Below are positions 6,966 through 14,081 of a DNA stretch of 14,081 bases, piece by piece; the stretch's first letter is position 1; each line of letters begins with the position of its first letter. This DNA comes from CAMNAO01 sp045605145 (GTDB taxonomy: Bacteria; Bacillota; Clostridia; Oscillospirales; Oscillospiraceae). The stretch is from assembly GCA_045605145.1 (NCBI GenBank), contig JAZUPH010000069.1, forward strand, positions 1-14,081. Direction: 5' to 3'. Both the position numbers and the translations under genes were made by a program. A model generated the notes under the pieces. That model searched no databases and was not told the DNA's origin. It was given only the letters and a program-made list of their open reading frames with translations.

Positions 6966-8324
6966 ATGAGTGACATTATTGCCGCCATAGCTACCGCCCA
7001 CGGCGTGGGAGCCATCGGCATCATTCGCATGAGCGGTGACGGCGCGGTTGAACTGGCGGAGCGTGTATTTAAACCCATAAACGGCAAAAAGCTGTCTCAG
7101 GCCCGCGACCGTATGCTGGTTATGGGTGAACTGTATGGGGCGGACGGCGCGGTCATAGATCACTGCTTTGCTACAAAGAGCCGCGGCCCCCATAGTTATA
7201 CGGGTGAGGATACCGTTGAATTCCAGTGTCACGGCGGCGTAACGGTTTTGAGCGAAGGACTGCGCAGCCTCTTTGCTACCGGAGCGAGGCAGGCATTGGC
7301 TGGCGAGTTCACGAAACGCGCCTTTCTCAACGGGCGAATGGACTTGGTGCAGGCGGAGGCAGTCATTGATCTTATCGACGCCCAGACCCCTGCCGCTGTT
7401 GCAAATGCCGCCGGGCAGTTGGGCGGCGCCATGAGCCGCAGGATAGAGGATATTTATTCCGGTTTGGTTGACATAATGGCACACTTTCATGCCGTGCTGG
7501 ACTATCCCGACGAGGATATAGATCCATTTGAGGCGCGGGAAATAAGCGAGGGCGTTGCCAGATGGTCGAAAGAGCTTGGCAGGCTGCTGTCTACCTTTGA
7601 CCGCGGACGACTAATGCGCGACGGAGTGCGCTGCGCCATTATCGGCAGACCCAATGCGGGCAAATCGTCGCTTCTGAACGCCATTGCCGGCTATGACCGG
7701 GCGATCGTTACCGACATCCCCGGCACCACCCGCGATACGATTGAGGAGCGGGTGCAGGCAGGCGGCCTTGTGCTGCGGCTTATTGATACCGCCGGAATGC
7801 GTGAGACGGGTGATGTTATTGAAGAAATGGGCGTTCAGCGGGCAGTAGAGGCGGCGAAAGGTGCGGAAGTGGTCGTGGCTGTGTTTGACGCGTCCCGGCC
7901 GTGGGATGCTGAAGATGATGCTGTACTTGCGGCCGCAAAACTTGCGGACAGGGCAATATATGTTCTCAGCAAGGGTGATCTGCCGCCCGTGATGGATACG
8001 GCGCTGCTGCCCGATACTGTGCTGATTTCTTCGGCAACGGGTGAGGGAATAGATGGGCTCGTTTCTGCCATATCCGCCCTCTTCCCCCAGGGCAGTGATA
8101 CCGCGGCCGGCGAGATACTGACCAATCAGCGTCAGGCGGAGGCAGTGTCCCGCGCCTGCGCCGCATTGGGCAGCGCCGCCGATGCGCTGGCTTTGGGCTT
8201 TACCCCGGATGCGGTACTGGTGGGAGTGGAAGAGGCTCTTGCTGCCCTTGGAGAACTAAGCGGAAAGACTGTCAGAGAGGATGTGACGAGCCGCATTTTC
8301 CAACGCTTTTGCGTAGGGAAGTGA
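6966..8324 (+). CDS. mnmE: tRNA modification GTPase MnmE (TrmE)
   Basis: With MnmG it installs the (carboxymethyl)aminomethyl group at C5 of the wobble uridine (U34) of certain tRNAs, using a folate-derived one-carbon unit. At 452 residues it has the family length. Seen: N-terminal tetrahydrofolate-binding domain starting IIAAIATAHGVGAIGIIRMSG; helical domain; G domain with P-loop GRPNAGKSS (227-235), TTRDT, DTAG (from Asp274) and SKGD (335-338), where the usual G4 is NKxD; and the C-terminal FCVGK with the functional cysteine at 449. The ATG has a GAGGT 6 nt upstream. The partner mnmG is not adjacent, unlike the common mnmE-mnmG arrangement. It is followed at 19 nt by the ECF gene, probably in one transcript. 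Confidence 0.97.
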   Translation: MSDIIAAIATAHGVGAIGIIRMSGDGAVELAERVFKPINGKKLSQARDRMLVMGELYGADGAVIDHCFATKSRGPHSYTGEDTVEFQCHGGVTVLSEGLRSLFATGARQALAGEFTKRAFLNGRMDLVQAEAVIDLIDAQTPAAVANAAGQLGGAMSRRIEDIYSGLVDIMAHFHAVLDYPDEDIDPFEAREISEGVARWSKELGRLLSTFDRGRLMRDGVRCAIIGRPNAGKSSLLNAIAGYDRAIVTDIPGTTRDTIEERVQAGGLVLRLIDTAGMRETGDVIEEMGVQRAVEAAKGAEVVVAVFDASRPWDAEDDAVLAAAKLADRAIYVLSKGDLPPVMDTALLPDTVLISSATGEGIDGLVSAISALFPQGSDTAAGEILTNQRQAEAVSRACAALGSAADALALGFTPDAVLVGVEEALAALGELSGKTVREDVTSRIFQRFCVGK

Positions 8325-8343
8325 CAGCGATGGAGGGAACAAA

Positions 8344-8895
8344 ATGGCTGAACAGAAGTCTAAAATACAAATTGGGATGAGCGTCCGCAGTCTTGTACTC
8401 AGTGCTGTGTGCCTTGCGCTGTGCATGGTGTTGCCTTTCCTTACGGGTCAAGTGCCTCAGATCGGCGGTATGCTTTGCCCCATGCACATACCCGTACTGC
8501 TGTGCGGATTTATCTGCGGTCCGTGGTACGGTATGGTCATCGGAGTCATTGCGCCCCTTCTGCGCTTTGCTGTTTTCGGTATGCCGCCCATTTATCCTAC
8601 AGGCATTGCCATGTGCTTTGAGCTTGCGGCTTACGGTCTGGTTTCGGGTGCCATGTATAAGCTGTTGCCGAAAAAGACGGTGAATATCTGGGTGTCGCTG
8701 GTGACGGCCATGCTATTGGGCCGTGTTGTCTGGGGCTGTGTGCGTGCGGTCATTTCCGGAGTGGGTGGTGCCGCCTTCACATGGACAATTTTCCTTACAG
8801 AGGGGTTTGCCAATGCTGTTCCGGGCATTATAGTACAGTTCATACTGATTCCCGCGATTGTACTGGCTCTGCGTGCTGCACGGCTTATAAAGTAA
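8344..8895 (+). CDS. ECF transporter S component (substrate-binding membrane subunit)
   Basis: A 183-residue, strongly hydrophobic protein with about six membrane segments, fitting PF12822-type S components that capture a vitamin or micronutrient and dock on a shared EcfT-EcfA module. The first helix contains AVCLA (Ala21 to Ala25), an AxxxA pattern typical of S components contacting EcfT. Conserved-looking loops are MHIPVLLCGFICGPWYG and FGMPPIYPT. The substrate cannot be fixed from sequence alone; pantothenate-type (PanT-like) members look similar to me, but this is weak. No energizing module lies nearby, as expected for group II ECF systems. The ATG is preceded by GGAGGG. It lies 19 nt after mnmE. 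Confidence 0.85.
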   Translation: MAEQKSKIQIGMSVRSLVLSAVCLALCMVLPFLTGQVPQIGGMLCPMHIPVLLCGFICGPWYGMVIGVIAPLLRFAVFGMPPIYPTGIAMCFELAAYGLVSGAMYKLLPKKTVNIWVSLVTAMLLGRVVWGCVRAVISGVGGAAFTWTIFLTEGFANAVPGIIVQFILIPAIVLALRAARLIK

Positions 8896-8930
8896 AGACT
8901 GACAGGCGGCGCTTCGGTGTTGCCCTGAGC

Positions 8931-8959
8931 TTGCAATTTACTGGGTGCTGTGGTATTAT
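8931..8959 (+). promoter_or_regulatory. Promoter of the HAD-LCP-DUF3810 group
   Basis: TTGCAA (8931-8936, 4/6 match to TTGACA), a 17-nt spacer and TATTAT (8954-8959, 5/6 match). Start of transcription would be near 8966, with a leader of about 23 nt carrying the GGAGG of the HAD gene. It separates this group from mnmE-ECF. Confidence 0.7.
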
Positions 8960-8988
8960 TCCCAGAGCATTACAGTTTCGGAGGAAAT

Positions 8989-9555
8989 ATGAACGTCTAC
9001 GATTTTGACGGTACATTGCGTTATGGCGATACCACAGCAGATTTTTACCTGTGGTGTCTTGTGCATCATCCTGCAATATTTGCCGATCTTCCGGGGCTTG
9101 CGGTAAAGGCTGTTAAATGGTATTGCGGCAAGGCAACAAAGCTGGAATTTAAGCAGCATATGTACCGCTTTTTGCGCCGCGTGCCTGATATTGACGGTGA
9201 GTTGCAGAAATTCTGGCTCCAGGCCCGCAAAAAGATGATGGATTGGTATACGCCTCACGAGGGGGATGTTATCATATCCGCCTCACCGGAGTTTTTGCTT
9301 GCACCCATGTGTGAAGAGCTTGGCGTTGCGCTGATCGCGTCCCGTGTCGATCCAAGAACAGGCGTGTGTGACGGCCTTAACTGCCATGGGGAGGAGAAGG
9401 TTCGCCGATTCAGACAGCTGTATCCGGATGCCTGGGTGGATGAGTTTTGTTCCGATTCCCTGTCCGACACTCCGCTGGCACTGCTGGCGGACAGGGCATA
9501 TCTGATTCGCGGCGGGAAAAAACACAAGTGGATGGAAGCCGGCAGAACAGTTTAA
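8989..9555 (+). CDS. HAD superfamily phosphatase
   Basis: A 188-residue cytoplasmic HAD hydrolase predicted to dephosphorylate a small molecule or lipid head group through a phospho-aspartate. Seen: motif I DFDGT (nucleophile Asp5, acid/base Asp7) at the very N-terminus; a helical cap around 20-85; motif II ISAS (Ser97); motif III Lys137 in GEEK; motif IV SDSLSD (Asp156, Asp160). This layout suits the HAD-IB group, which includes phosphoserine phosphatase and the PgpC-type phosphatidylglycerophosphatase. The ATG at 8989 has GGAGG 4 nt upstream and puts motif I in its usual place; the frame extends 13 codons farther up without support. It shares a transcript with the LCP gene (53 nt gap), which hints at an envelope substrate (inference). 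Confidence 0.88.
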   Translation: MNVYDFDGTLRYGDTTADFYLWCLVHHPAIFADLPGLAVKAVKWYCGKATKLEFKQHMYRFLRRVPDIDGELQKFWLQARKKMMDWYTPHEGDVIISASPEFLLAPMCEELGVALIASRVDPRTGVCDGLNCHGEEKVRRFRQLYPDAWVDEFCSDSLSDTPLALLADRAYLIRGGKKHKWMEAGRTV

Positions 9556-9567
9556 TTCTGCTGCCGG
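9539..9567 (+). other. Hairpin across the HAD gene stop codon
   Basis: CCGGCAG (9539-9545) pairs with CTGCCGG (9561-9567); CAG (9548-9550) and CTG (9558-9560) add an inner stem around an AA bulge, with the TAA stop in the loop. No U tract follows, so full termination is unlikely. It could tune the ratio of HAD to LCP mRNA. Confidence 0.35.
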
Positions 9568-9608
9568 GATCCGCATTAGGGCATAGTAGATTATTTTTGG
9601 AGGATGTT

Positions 9609-10763
9609 ATGGCAAAAATAAAAGATGGCGCTGAGCAGCCGAAGAAGGGCAGGAAGGGCAGAAAAGTACTTATCGTACTGTCTGTGATTCTTGCTGTTGT
9701 GCTTGTGTTTTTGGGTGGATTGTATGCCGTTTTTTACCATTTTTATTCCAAGCTCAATTACGATACCGGGTTGAGTGAGGAAGAGCTTCAAACGGCAATA
9801 GATAACTACGATCCAGAAGGTTTTCTTGAACCTGAGGATGTGATTGCGGCGGAAAATCCTCAGAGCGGCAATATTCAAGTTGCAACCGAGGACGAGGTTG
9901 TCTCTTTTCAGGATGAGATTCTTGCACAGATAGAAGCCAACGGAGGAAGCACCATTTCGGATAAAAATGTATGGAATATACTCCTTATCGGTACTGACTC
10001 CCGTACAGACAGCAATAAGGCCCGTTCCGATGCAATGATCCTCGTCTCTGTCAATAAAAGCACCATGCAGATCACCATGACCAGCTTTATGCGCGACACT
10101 TATGTGTATATCCCTGATCTGGGATGGTATAACCGTCTGAATGTCCCATGCACAGTGGGCGGCCCTATGATGCTTGTTAATACCATCGAGCAGAATTTTG
10201 GCATCGAGATCGATAACTATGCAATGGTTAACTTTTACTCTTTCATTGATGTTATAGATGCTGTAGGCGGGGTAGATGTTGAGATTCTTGCAGAGGAGAT
10301 CCCGTATCTCAATAGCAATCTTAACGAGCAAAACAAGCTGCTTGGACAGGACAGGAAGAAGGATTGTCTTGAAGATTCCGATGCCGGTATGCTGCATCTC
10401 AACGGCAATCAGGCGCTGGCCTATGCACGCATCAGAAAGCTGGATGGCGACAGTGCCCGCACAGCGCGTCAGCGTGCAGTACTCACTGCCCTTATGCAAA
10501 AGGCGATGACACTTTCTCTTACTGAGCTCTACGATCTGGTAAATACTGTATTGCCTATGGTTTCCACAGACATGACACAAAACGATTGCCTGTCAATAAT
10601 TGTTAATGCTGCCGCTTATTTGAGCTATGATATTCAATCGCTTTCTCTTCCTGCAGAGGGCACATATTTTCTCGCGCTGGTGGAAAATATGTCAGTCGTC
10701 AAGGCTGATCTTGAAGAGTGCAAGAGAATACTGCATGAGACAATTTACGGCATTACTGAGTAG
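9609..10763 (+). CDS. LytR-CpsA-Psr (LCP) family cell-wall ligase
   Basis: LCP enzymes transfer undecaprenyl-linked polymers, such as teichoic acid or capsule, to peptidoglycan on the outer face of the membrane. This 384-residue member has a Lys/Arg-rich cytoplasmic start, one TM helix (about 20-46), an extracellular linker (50-115), then the LCP domain. Conserved positions are visible: GTDSRTD (Asp130, Arg132, Asp134), ARSDAM (Arg139, Asp141), FMRDTYV (Arg162, Asp163), GGVDVEI, and the ARIRKLDGDSARTARQR block (Arg274, Arg276, Asp281, Arg284, Arg287, Arg289). These bind the pyrophosphate and metal in characterised members. The ATG at 9609 has GGAGG 5 nt upstream and directly precedes the basic start; the frame overlaps the HAD gene farther up but is not needed. 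The polymer attached here is unknown. Confidence 0.95.
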   Translation: MAKIKDGAEQPKKGRKGRKVLIVLSVILAVVLVFLGGLYAVFYHFYSKLNYDTGLSEEELQTAIDNYDPEGFLEPEDVIAAENPQSGNIQVATEDEVVSFQDEILAQIEANGGSTISDKNVWNILLIGTDSRTDSNKARSDAMILVSVNKSTMQITMTSFMRDTYVYIPDLGWYNRLNVPCTVGGPMMLVNTIEQNFGIEIDNYAMVNFYSFIDVIDAVGGVDVEILAEEIPYLNSNLNEQNKLLGQDRKKDCLEDSDAGMLHLNGNQALAYARIRKLDGDSARTARQRAVLTALMQKAMTLSLTELYDLVNTVLPMVSTDMTQNDCLSIIVNAAAYLSYDIQSLSLPAEGTYFLALVENMSVVKADLEECKRILHETIYGITE

Positions 10764-10792
10764 TTATTTCCCGGCCGGAGGTTGAGTTAAAA

Positions 10793-11920
10793 GTGATGAA
10801 GAATAATTCAAACCGAGGCAAATTTGCAAACTGGTATTTTAAGGCGCATATATGCCCTGCGGCAGCCATGGTGATCGTGGCTGCCGCTGCGCTTGTTGCA
10901 TATGTGGCTGTCACGGCGTCTCCGGCGGCGGTTCGTTTTTGCATCGACCATATATCCCGCCCGCTGCGAGAAATTTTGGGCACGATCAACTCCTTTATAC
11001 CCCTGTCGGTGATGGAACTCATGTACGCCGCTGCCGCACTGTGGCTTGTGTTGCACATACTGCGCACTGTTTTGATCCTTTGTGCCTGTCACAGCGCCGC
11101 GCTTCGCTTCAAGTCGCTGGCTCTCAGGCTATTGCTGCTTGTGGCGGTGGTGCTGATGTTTGTGTCCGGATATTGCTGGCTGTGGGGAATGGACTATAAC
11201 GGCGACAGCTTTTCTGTGCGCAGCGGAATTGATGCCCGGCCGGTAACCGCCCAAGAGGTTTATCAGGTGGCAAGCCTATTTCTTTATAACGCCAACCGCC
11301 TGTCCGTGCAGATGCCCCGTGACGAGAGTGGAGCTTTCGCTGTCGCTTATGAGGATATACTGTCCGGCTGCACCCATGCGTACGACAACGCGCAGGAGGT
11401 ATTCCCCCTGCTGACAGGCAGGTCGCGCATGCCGAAGCCGATGGTGGCCTCCGAATTAATGAGCTGGCTGGGTTTTACCGGCGTATACTTCCCCTTCACA
11501 GGGGAGTCGAACATCAATGTGGATATGCCGACCAGCCTTATGGCAATGACCGTCTGCCACGAGCTTGCTCACCAACGTGGGGTATATGCTGAGGATGAGT
11601 GCAATTTCCTCGGCGTGTTTGCCTGCATAACCTGTGATGACCCGGTTTATCAATACTCCGGCTATTTCGGCGGGCTGATCTACCTAATGAATGAGCTGTA
11701 TAAGCTGGATAAGGACGCCTGGATGGAGCTCCGCGGCGGATTCACACCCCAGCTTGAGGCCGATTGGGCGGAAAATAACGCCTACTGGCGCAGCTATCAG
11801 GGCGCCGCGGAAGAAATCGCCGGCGAGATATATGACAGCTACCTTAAAGCCAACGGGCAGGAGCTGGGCCTGCTCAGCTATGATGCCTGTGTAAAGCTGT
11901 TGGTGGCCTATTTTAAGTGA
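10793..11920 (+). CDS. DUF3810-family membrane protein with a zinc-metalloprotease motif
   Basis: A 375-residue protein with a basic N-terminus and three TM helices (about 22-45, 72-98 and 105-125), followed by a ~250-residue soluble domain. That domain contains HELAHQRG (His256, Glu257, His260) followed by YAEDECNF (Glu267, Glu269), the arrangement of a gluzincin HExxH plus downstream Glu. The odd number of helices after a basic start places the domain outside the membrane. DUF3810 (PF12725) is the family I recognise; no substrate is established to my knowledge. Start: GTG at 10793, 11 nt after GGAGG; the next codon, ATG at 10796, is equally possible. It follows the LCP gene by 29 nt, suggesting a surface or envelope role (inference). 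Confidence 0.85.
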   Translation: MMKNNSNRGKFANWYFKAHICPAAAMVIVAAAALVAYVAVTASPAAVRFCIDHISRPLREILGTINSFIPLSVMELMYAAAALWLVLHILRTVLILCACHSAALRFKSLALRLLLLVAVVLMFVSGYCWLWGMDYNGDSFSVRSGIDARPVTAQEVYQVASLFLYNANRLSVQMPRDESGAFAVAYEDILSGCTHAYDNAQEVFPLLTGRSRMPKPMVASELMSWLGFTGVYFPFTGESNINVDMPTSLMAMTVCHELAHQRGVYAEDECNFLGVFACITCDDPVYQYSGYFGGLIYLMNELYKLDKDAWMELRGGFTPQLEADWAENNAYWRSYQGAAEEIAGEIYDSYLKANGQELGLLSYDACVKLLVAYFK

Positions 11921-11933
11921 AGACCGAAAATGT

Positions 11934-11965
11934 ACAGCGCCGGAGGAAAATCCCTCCGGCGCTGT
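11934..11965. terminator. Shared hairpin between two convergent genes
   Basis: A perfect 13-bp stem, ACAGCGCCGGAGG (11934-11946) and CCTCCGGCGCTGT (11953-11965), with a 6-nt loop. On the plus strand no T run follows; on the minus strand the stem is followed by ACATTTT. It therefore looks better as the end of the minus-strand zinc-ribbon gene, and may also end the plus-strand operon. Confidence 0.8.
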
Positions 11966-11993
11966 TGCCCGTCAATATTGAAAATATACTACG

Positions 11994-13841
11994 TTACTGT
12001 AGCAGTCCATCGCACAGCACGGCGCCCTCGTTTGAGCCATCAATGGCCGGATACTGTATGGTTAAGTAGTTAACTCCTGTAACATCAATCTCGAAATACT
12101 GGGGATCGCATCCGTCCTGCATAATATTTGAACCGAATACCAGTATGCCGTCACAGTAAATCTCGATAACTTTCTCCACATCGGTGCCTATCATGGAATC
12201 CGGCAGGATAACCGTGCCGCTGAAGGTACTGTATAGTCCGTTCAATTCATAGGTCACATAGAACGGATCAACAGTAGAGCCGTCAAGATGCAGCCCGTAT
12301 CTGTAAGTGTTGCCCTGATTGTCTCTCACCGGACCGTCAATGTGCCCGATGGCGTCATAATCCCAGGGGTCGTTGTTGCCGTCACTGTAATACCTGTCCT
12401 CGTGCAGCCACAGCTTGCCGAATTTTTCATAGAATGGCATCTCGTTGATATATTGCGACAGCACTGCCGTTGTACTCTGCGGCCGGAAAGTGCAGCCGTT
12501 CACACCGCTGATACTATCCAGCATGAAGTAAGAGTATTCAACCGCCATCATATAGAACTCGATGCATATCGGATCGCCATCCGGATCGTACTGAACATCA
12601 GTGGGGAAGAAGGCCACTACATCGTATACCTTACCATCCGGCGTTGTCAGATTGCCCAGCAGCGAGTATGACGGATGGTATGTATAGTCACTGTCCTGCA
12701 GGCTGATGTTCATCACAAGCCCGCCGTAACCTGCCTCATGGGCGTGCAGCTCTCTGATTCTGATGCTTTCTCCGTCTGAGTCTATCTCGACAACAAGGTG
12801 GTCGAACAGTTCCGTGGGCATTTCCAGGGAAAACAGACCACTGCACAGTAGGTAATTCCCGTTGCCGGCATCCCATACGCCATCGGGTATGTAATCACCA
12901 TCCCCGGAAGGTGCGGTGTCCACAGTTGCCTCCGTCTGCTCGGTGTCGGGCACCTCTTCCGGTTCCGCTGCGGCGGCAGATCCGCTGCCGGGTGTGGGCT
13001 GCCTATCTTCCGAGGGGGCCTCGCTGTCTGTGGCGGGTGCGTCAGCGGAGGGAGAATCTGCCGGCTGCTCGTCGCCTGATGCAGGTCTGTCGCTGTCAGC
13101 GGCGGAAGATGTGCTGCCTGTACCGCCATCCTCTTCGTCACTTTCGTCGCCCTCGTCATCCTTATCTTTGTCCCTGTTGCCGCGCTCGTCATCATCGTCC
13201 GCAGAAGCTGCGTCACTTGAGAAAACGGCGGCGAAATCCCAATCGTTATCGATCATAAACCTTACGCCGAAGAACATGGCAGTTGCCAGAAGCAGGGCGG
13301 CAATGATTATAATCGGTATAAGCCAGTTTTTTTTACCGCTGCTCTTTTTCGCGGCAGGAGCGGCTTTTATCACGGGAACAGCGGCGCAGAAACAATCGCA
13401 TATAAAGCGCGCATCCGCTTCATGTACACGGCACGCGTTCACCATATGTGCTATGACCTGCTCGGCGTGTGCGGCTCGCTCCTTCCTGCTTATGCCGCCC
13501 TGACATAGGTATGTGTTGCCGCCGCTGCGCACAAACGCATCAACAAGCGGTGCGAAGGTGGCCAAACTCGGCTGAGAAGGGCTGAAATGCTGCAGCAGAA
13601 ATGTGCCGTCTGCCACCGCGTCGCTGCCGTAGCGGGCATAGAAATCACTGAACGCACCGGTCAGTGCGGCCTTGGGATCGGTAGCCAGCGGCTGCTGTGT
13701 CAGCTTCTGTAACGGTGGTGCGGGCGGATTGACGGGTGCAGTGGGCTGCGCCGCGGCTGCCAGCTGCGCACCACAGAAGGGGCACCATTTGGGATTAGCA
13801 GCGTTGTTCGGCAGCTGCCTGCCACATTTAGGACAGTTCAT
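11994..13841 (-). CDS. Zinc-ribbon / transmembrane / NPCBM-domain protein, function unknown
   Basis: A 615-residue mosaic. Residues 1-23 form a zinc ribbon (Cys3, Cys6, Cys20, Cys23) starting MNCPKCG. A Pro/Ala linker leads to a predicted cytoplasmic helical domain (about 55-160). A Lys-rich KKSSGKKNW precedes one TM helix (173-197), so the N-terminus is inside and the C-terminus outside. Next is a ~105-residue acidic, Ser/Thr/Pro-rich linker (209-315), an unrecognised domain (316-460), and a C-terminal region (about 465-615) resembling NPCBM, a carbohydrate-binding fold (LNGLYSTFSGTVILPD, VIEIYCDGILVFGS, EIDVTGVNYLTI). No catalytic motif is visible. The ATG at 13841 has GGAGG 9 nt upstream and begins the zinc ribbon; earlier in-frame ATGs lack this. 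It may couple glycan binding outside to a cytoplasmic event (inference). Confidence 0.85.
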   Translation of the reverse strand: MNCPKCGRQLPNNAANPKWCPFCGAQLAAAAQPTAPVNPPAPPLQKLTQQPLATDPKAALTGAFSDFYARYGSDAVADGTFLLQHFSPSQPSLATFAPLVDAFVRSGGNTYLCQGGISRKERAAHAEQVIAHMVNACRVHEADARFICDCFCAAVPVIKAAPAAKKSSGKKNWLIPIIIIAALLLATAMFFGVRFMIDNDWDFAAVFSSDAASADDDDERGNRDKDKDDEGDESDEEDGGTGSTSSAADSDRPASGDEQPADSPSADAPATDSEAPSEDRQPTPGSGSAAAAEPEEVPDTEQTEATVDTAPSGDGDYIPDGVWDAGNGNYLLCSGLFSLEMPTELFDHLVVEIDSDGESIRIRELHAHEAGYGGLVMNISLQDSDYTYHPSYSLLGNLTTPDGKVYDVVAFFPTDVQYDPDGDPICIEFYMMAVEYSYFMLDSISGVNGCTFRPQSTTAVLSQYINEMPFYEKFGKLWLHEDRYYSDGNNDPWDYDAIGHIDGPVRDNQGNTYRYGLHLDGSTVDPFYVTYELNGLYSTFSGTVILPDSMIGTDVEKVIEIYCDGILVFGSNIMQDGCDPQYFEIDVTGVNYLTIQYPAIDGSNEGAVLCDGLLQ

Positions 13842-13890
13842 GTATGAAACCTCCATCGAGTACAGATGTTCTGTATTTCCGTATAAATAT

Positions 13891-13919
13891 ATAGTAACAC
13901 TGCCACCGCCAAAAGGCAA
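13891..13919 (-). promoter_or_regulatory. Promoter of the zinc-ribbon/NPCBM gene
   Basis: On the minus strand TTGCCT (13919-13914, 4/6 match), a 17-nt spacer and TACTAT (13896-13891, 4/6 match), about 50 nt before the ATG at 13841. It follows directly after the terminator of the upstream gene, so the zinc-ribbon gene is probably transcribed alone. Confidence 0.6.
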
Positions 13920-13926
13920 GCAAAAG

Positions 13927-13952
13927 GCCCGTCCGGATTAAAGCGGACGGGC
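13927..13952 (-). terminator. Rho-independent terminator of the gene at the right edge
   Basis: On the minus strand a 9-bp stem, GCCCGTCCG and CGGACGGGC, with an 8-nt loop, followed by CTTTTGC. It lies about 60 nt after the stop of the partial gene at 14015 and before the promoter of the zinc-ribbon gene. The 13953-14014 stretch between shows nothing else. Confidence 0.8.
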
Positions 13953-14014
13953 TCTGGTGTATTCAGTTTTTGTGGTTGATCTTTCTGCATAATTCAGCTG
14001 CCGGTTGCCTGGTT

Positions 14015-14081
14015 TCACACAAACAGCTCATGCAGATAGTTGTTTTCAAACATATCCCGCATTGCGTAATAACGCTCGTGC
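14015..14081 (-). CDS. C-terminal end of an unidentified protein (partial)
   Basis: The minus strand enters the window in an open frame and ends with the residues HERYYAMRDMFENNYLHELF, one more Val and a TGA stop at 14017-14015. The amphipathic, Tyr- and Glu-rich composition and the terminator just downstream support a real gene end. Of the other two minus-strand frames, the one checked meets a stop within the segment. With only about 21 residues I cannot assign a family. Confidence 0.6.
   Translation of the reverse strand, partial: HERYYAMRDMFENNYLHELFV

Noticed and set aside
12782..13503. Overlapping open frames on both strands across the acidic linker of the NPCBM protein
   Set aside because: They arise from the repetitive, compositionally biased linker codons and encode Arg/Pro/Ser-rich nonsense.

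Overview
The window looks like chromosomal DNA of a Gram-positive, anaerobic gut-type Firmicute, most likely a Clostridia / Oscillospiraceae relative. The evidence is moderate GC with strong AGGAGG-type ribosome binding sites, a single-chain Bacillus-type glycyl-tRNA synthetase, an ECF vitamin-transporter S component, LytR-CpsA-Psr and class A penicillin-binding proteins, and clostridial-style mosaic proteins (MucBP-like repeats, NPCBM, zinc ribbon fused to a membrane anchor). The genus is inference; no rRNA or other decisive marker is present. I see no tRNA, rRNA, CRISPR array, transposon, phage gene or integration site.

Layout. (1) 1-2567, minus: a bifunctional class A penicillin-binding protein, cut by the left edge, with two MucBP-like repeats and an acidic Asp/Pro tail after the transpeptidase domain. 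It probably starts at a TTG codon. (2) 2871-4961, plus: a two-gene unit of a D-lyxose-isomerase-family enzyme and a neutral-ceramidase-fold protein (PF04734-like) that keeps the metal ligands but lacks the ceramidase nucleophile serine; it ends in a strong terminator. (3) 5023-5220, minus: a 65-residue tail-anchored membrane protein, divergent from glyS. (4) 5482-6885, plus: glyS, with a near-perfect sigma-A promoter whose -10 lies inside a palindrome, and no T-box. (5) 6966-8895, plus: mnmE and an ECF S component. (6) 8989-11920, plus: a HAD phosphatase with its own promoter, an LCP cell-wall ligase and a DUF3810 membrane metalloprotease-like protein. (7) 11994-13841, minus: a 615-residue zinc ribbon / TM / acidic linker / NPCBM protein, convergent with region 6 across a hairpin terminator. 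(8) 14015-14081, minus: the C-terminal end of an unidentified gene with its own terminator.

How the genes fit together. The PBP, the HAD-LCP-DUF3810 group and the NPCBM protein suggest an envelope-related neighbourhood. glyS and mnmE are translation housekeeping genes. The lyxose isomerase / ceramidase-fold pair looks like a small catabolic unit whose substrate is unknown. The least explained items are the zinc-ribbon/NPCBM transmembrane protein and the serine-less ceramidase-fold protein; neither amounts to a demonstrated new system.
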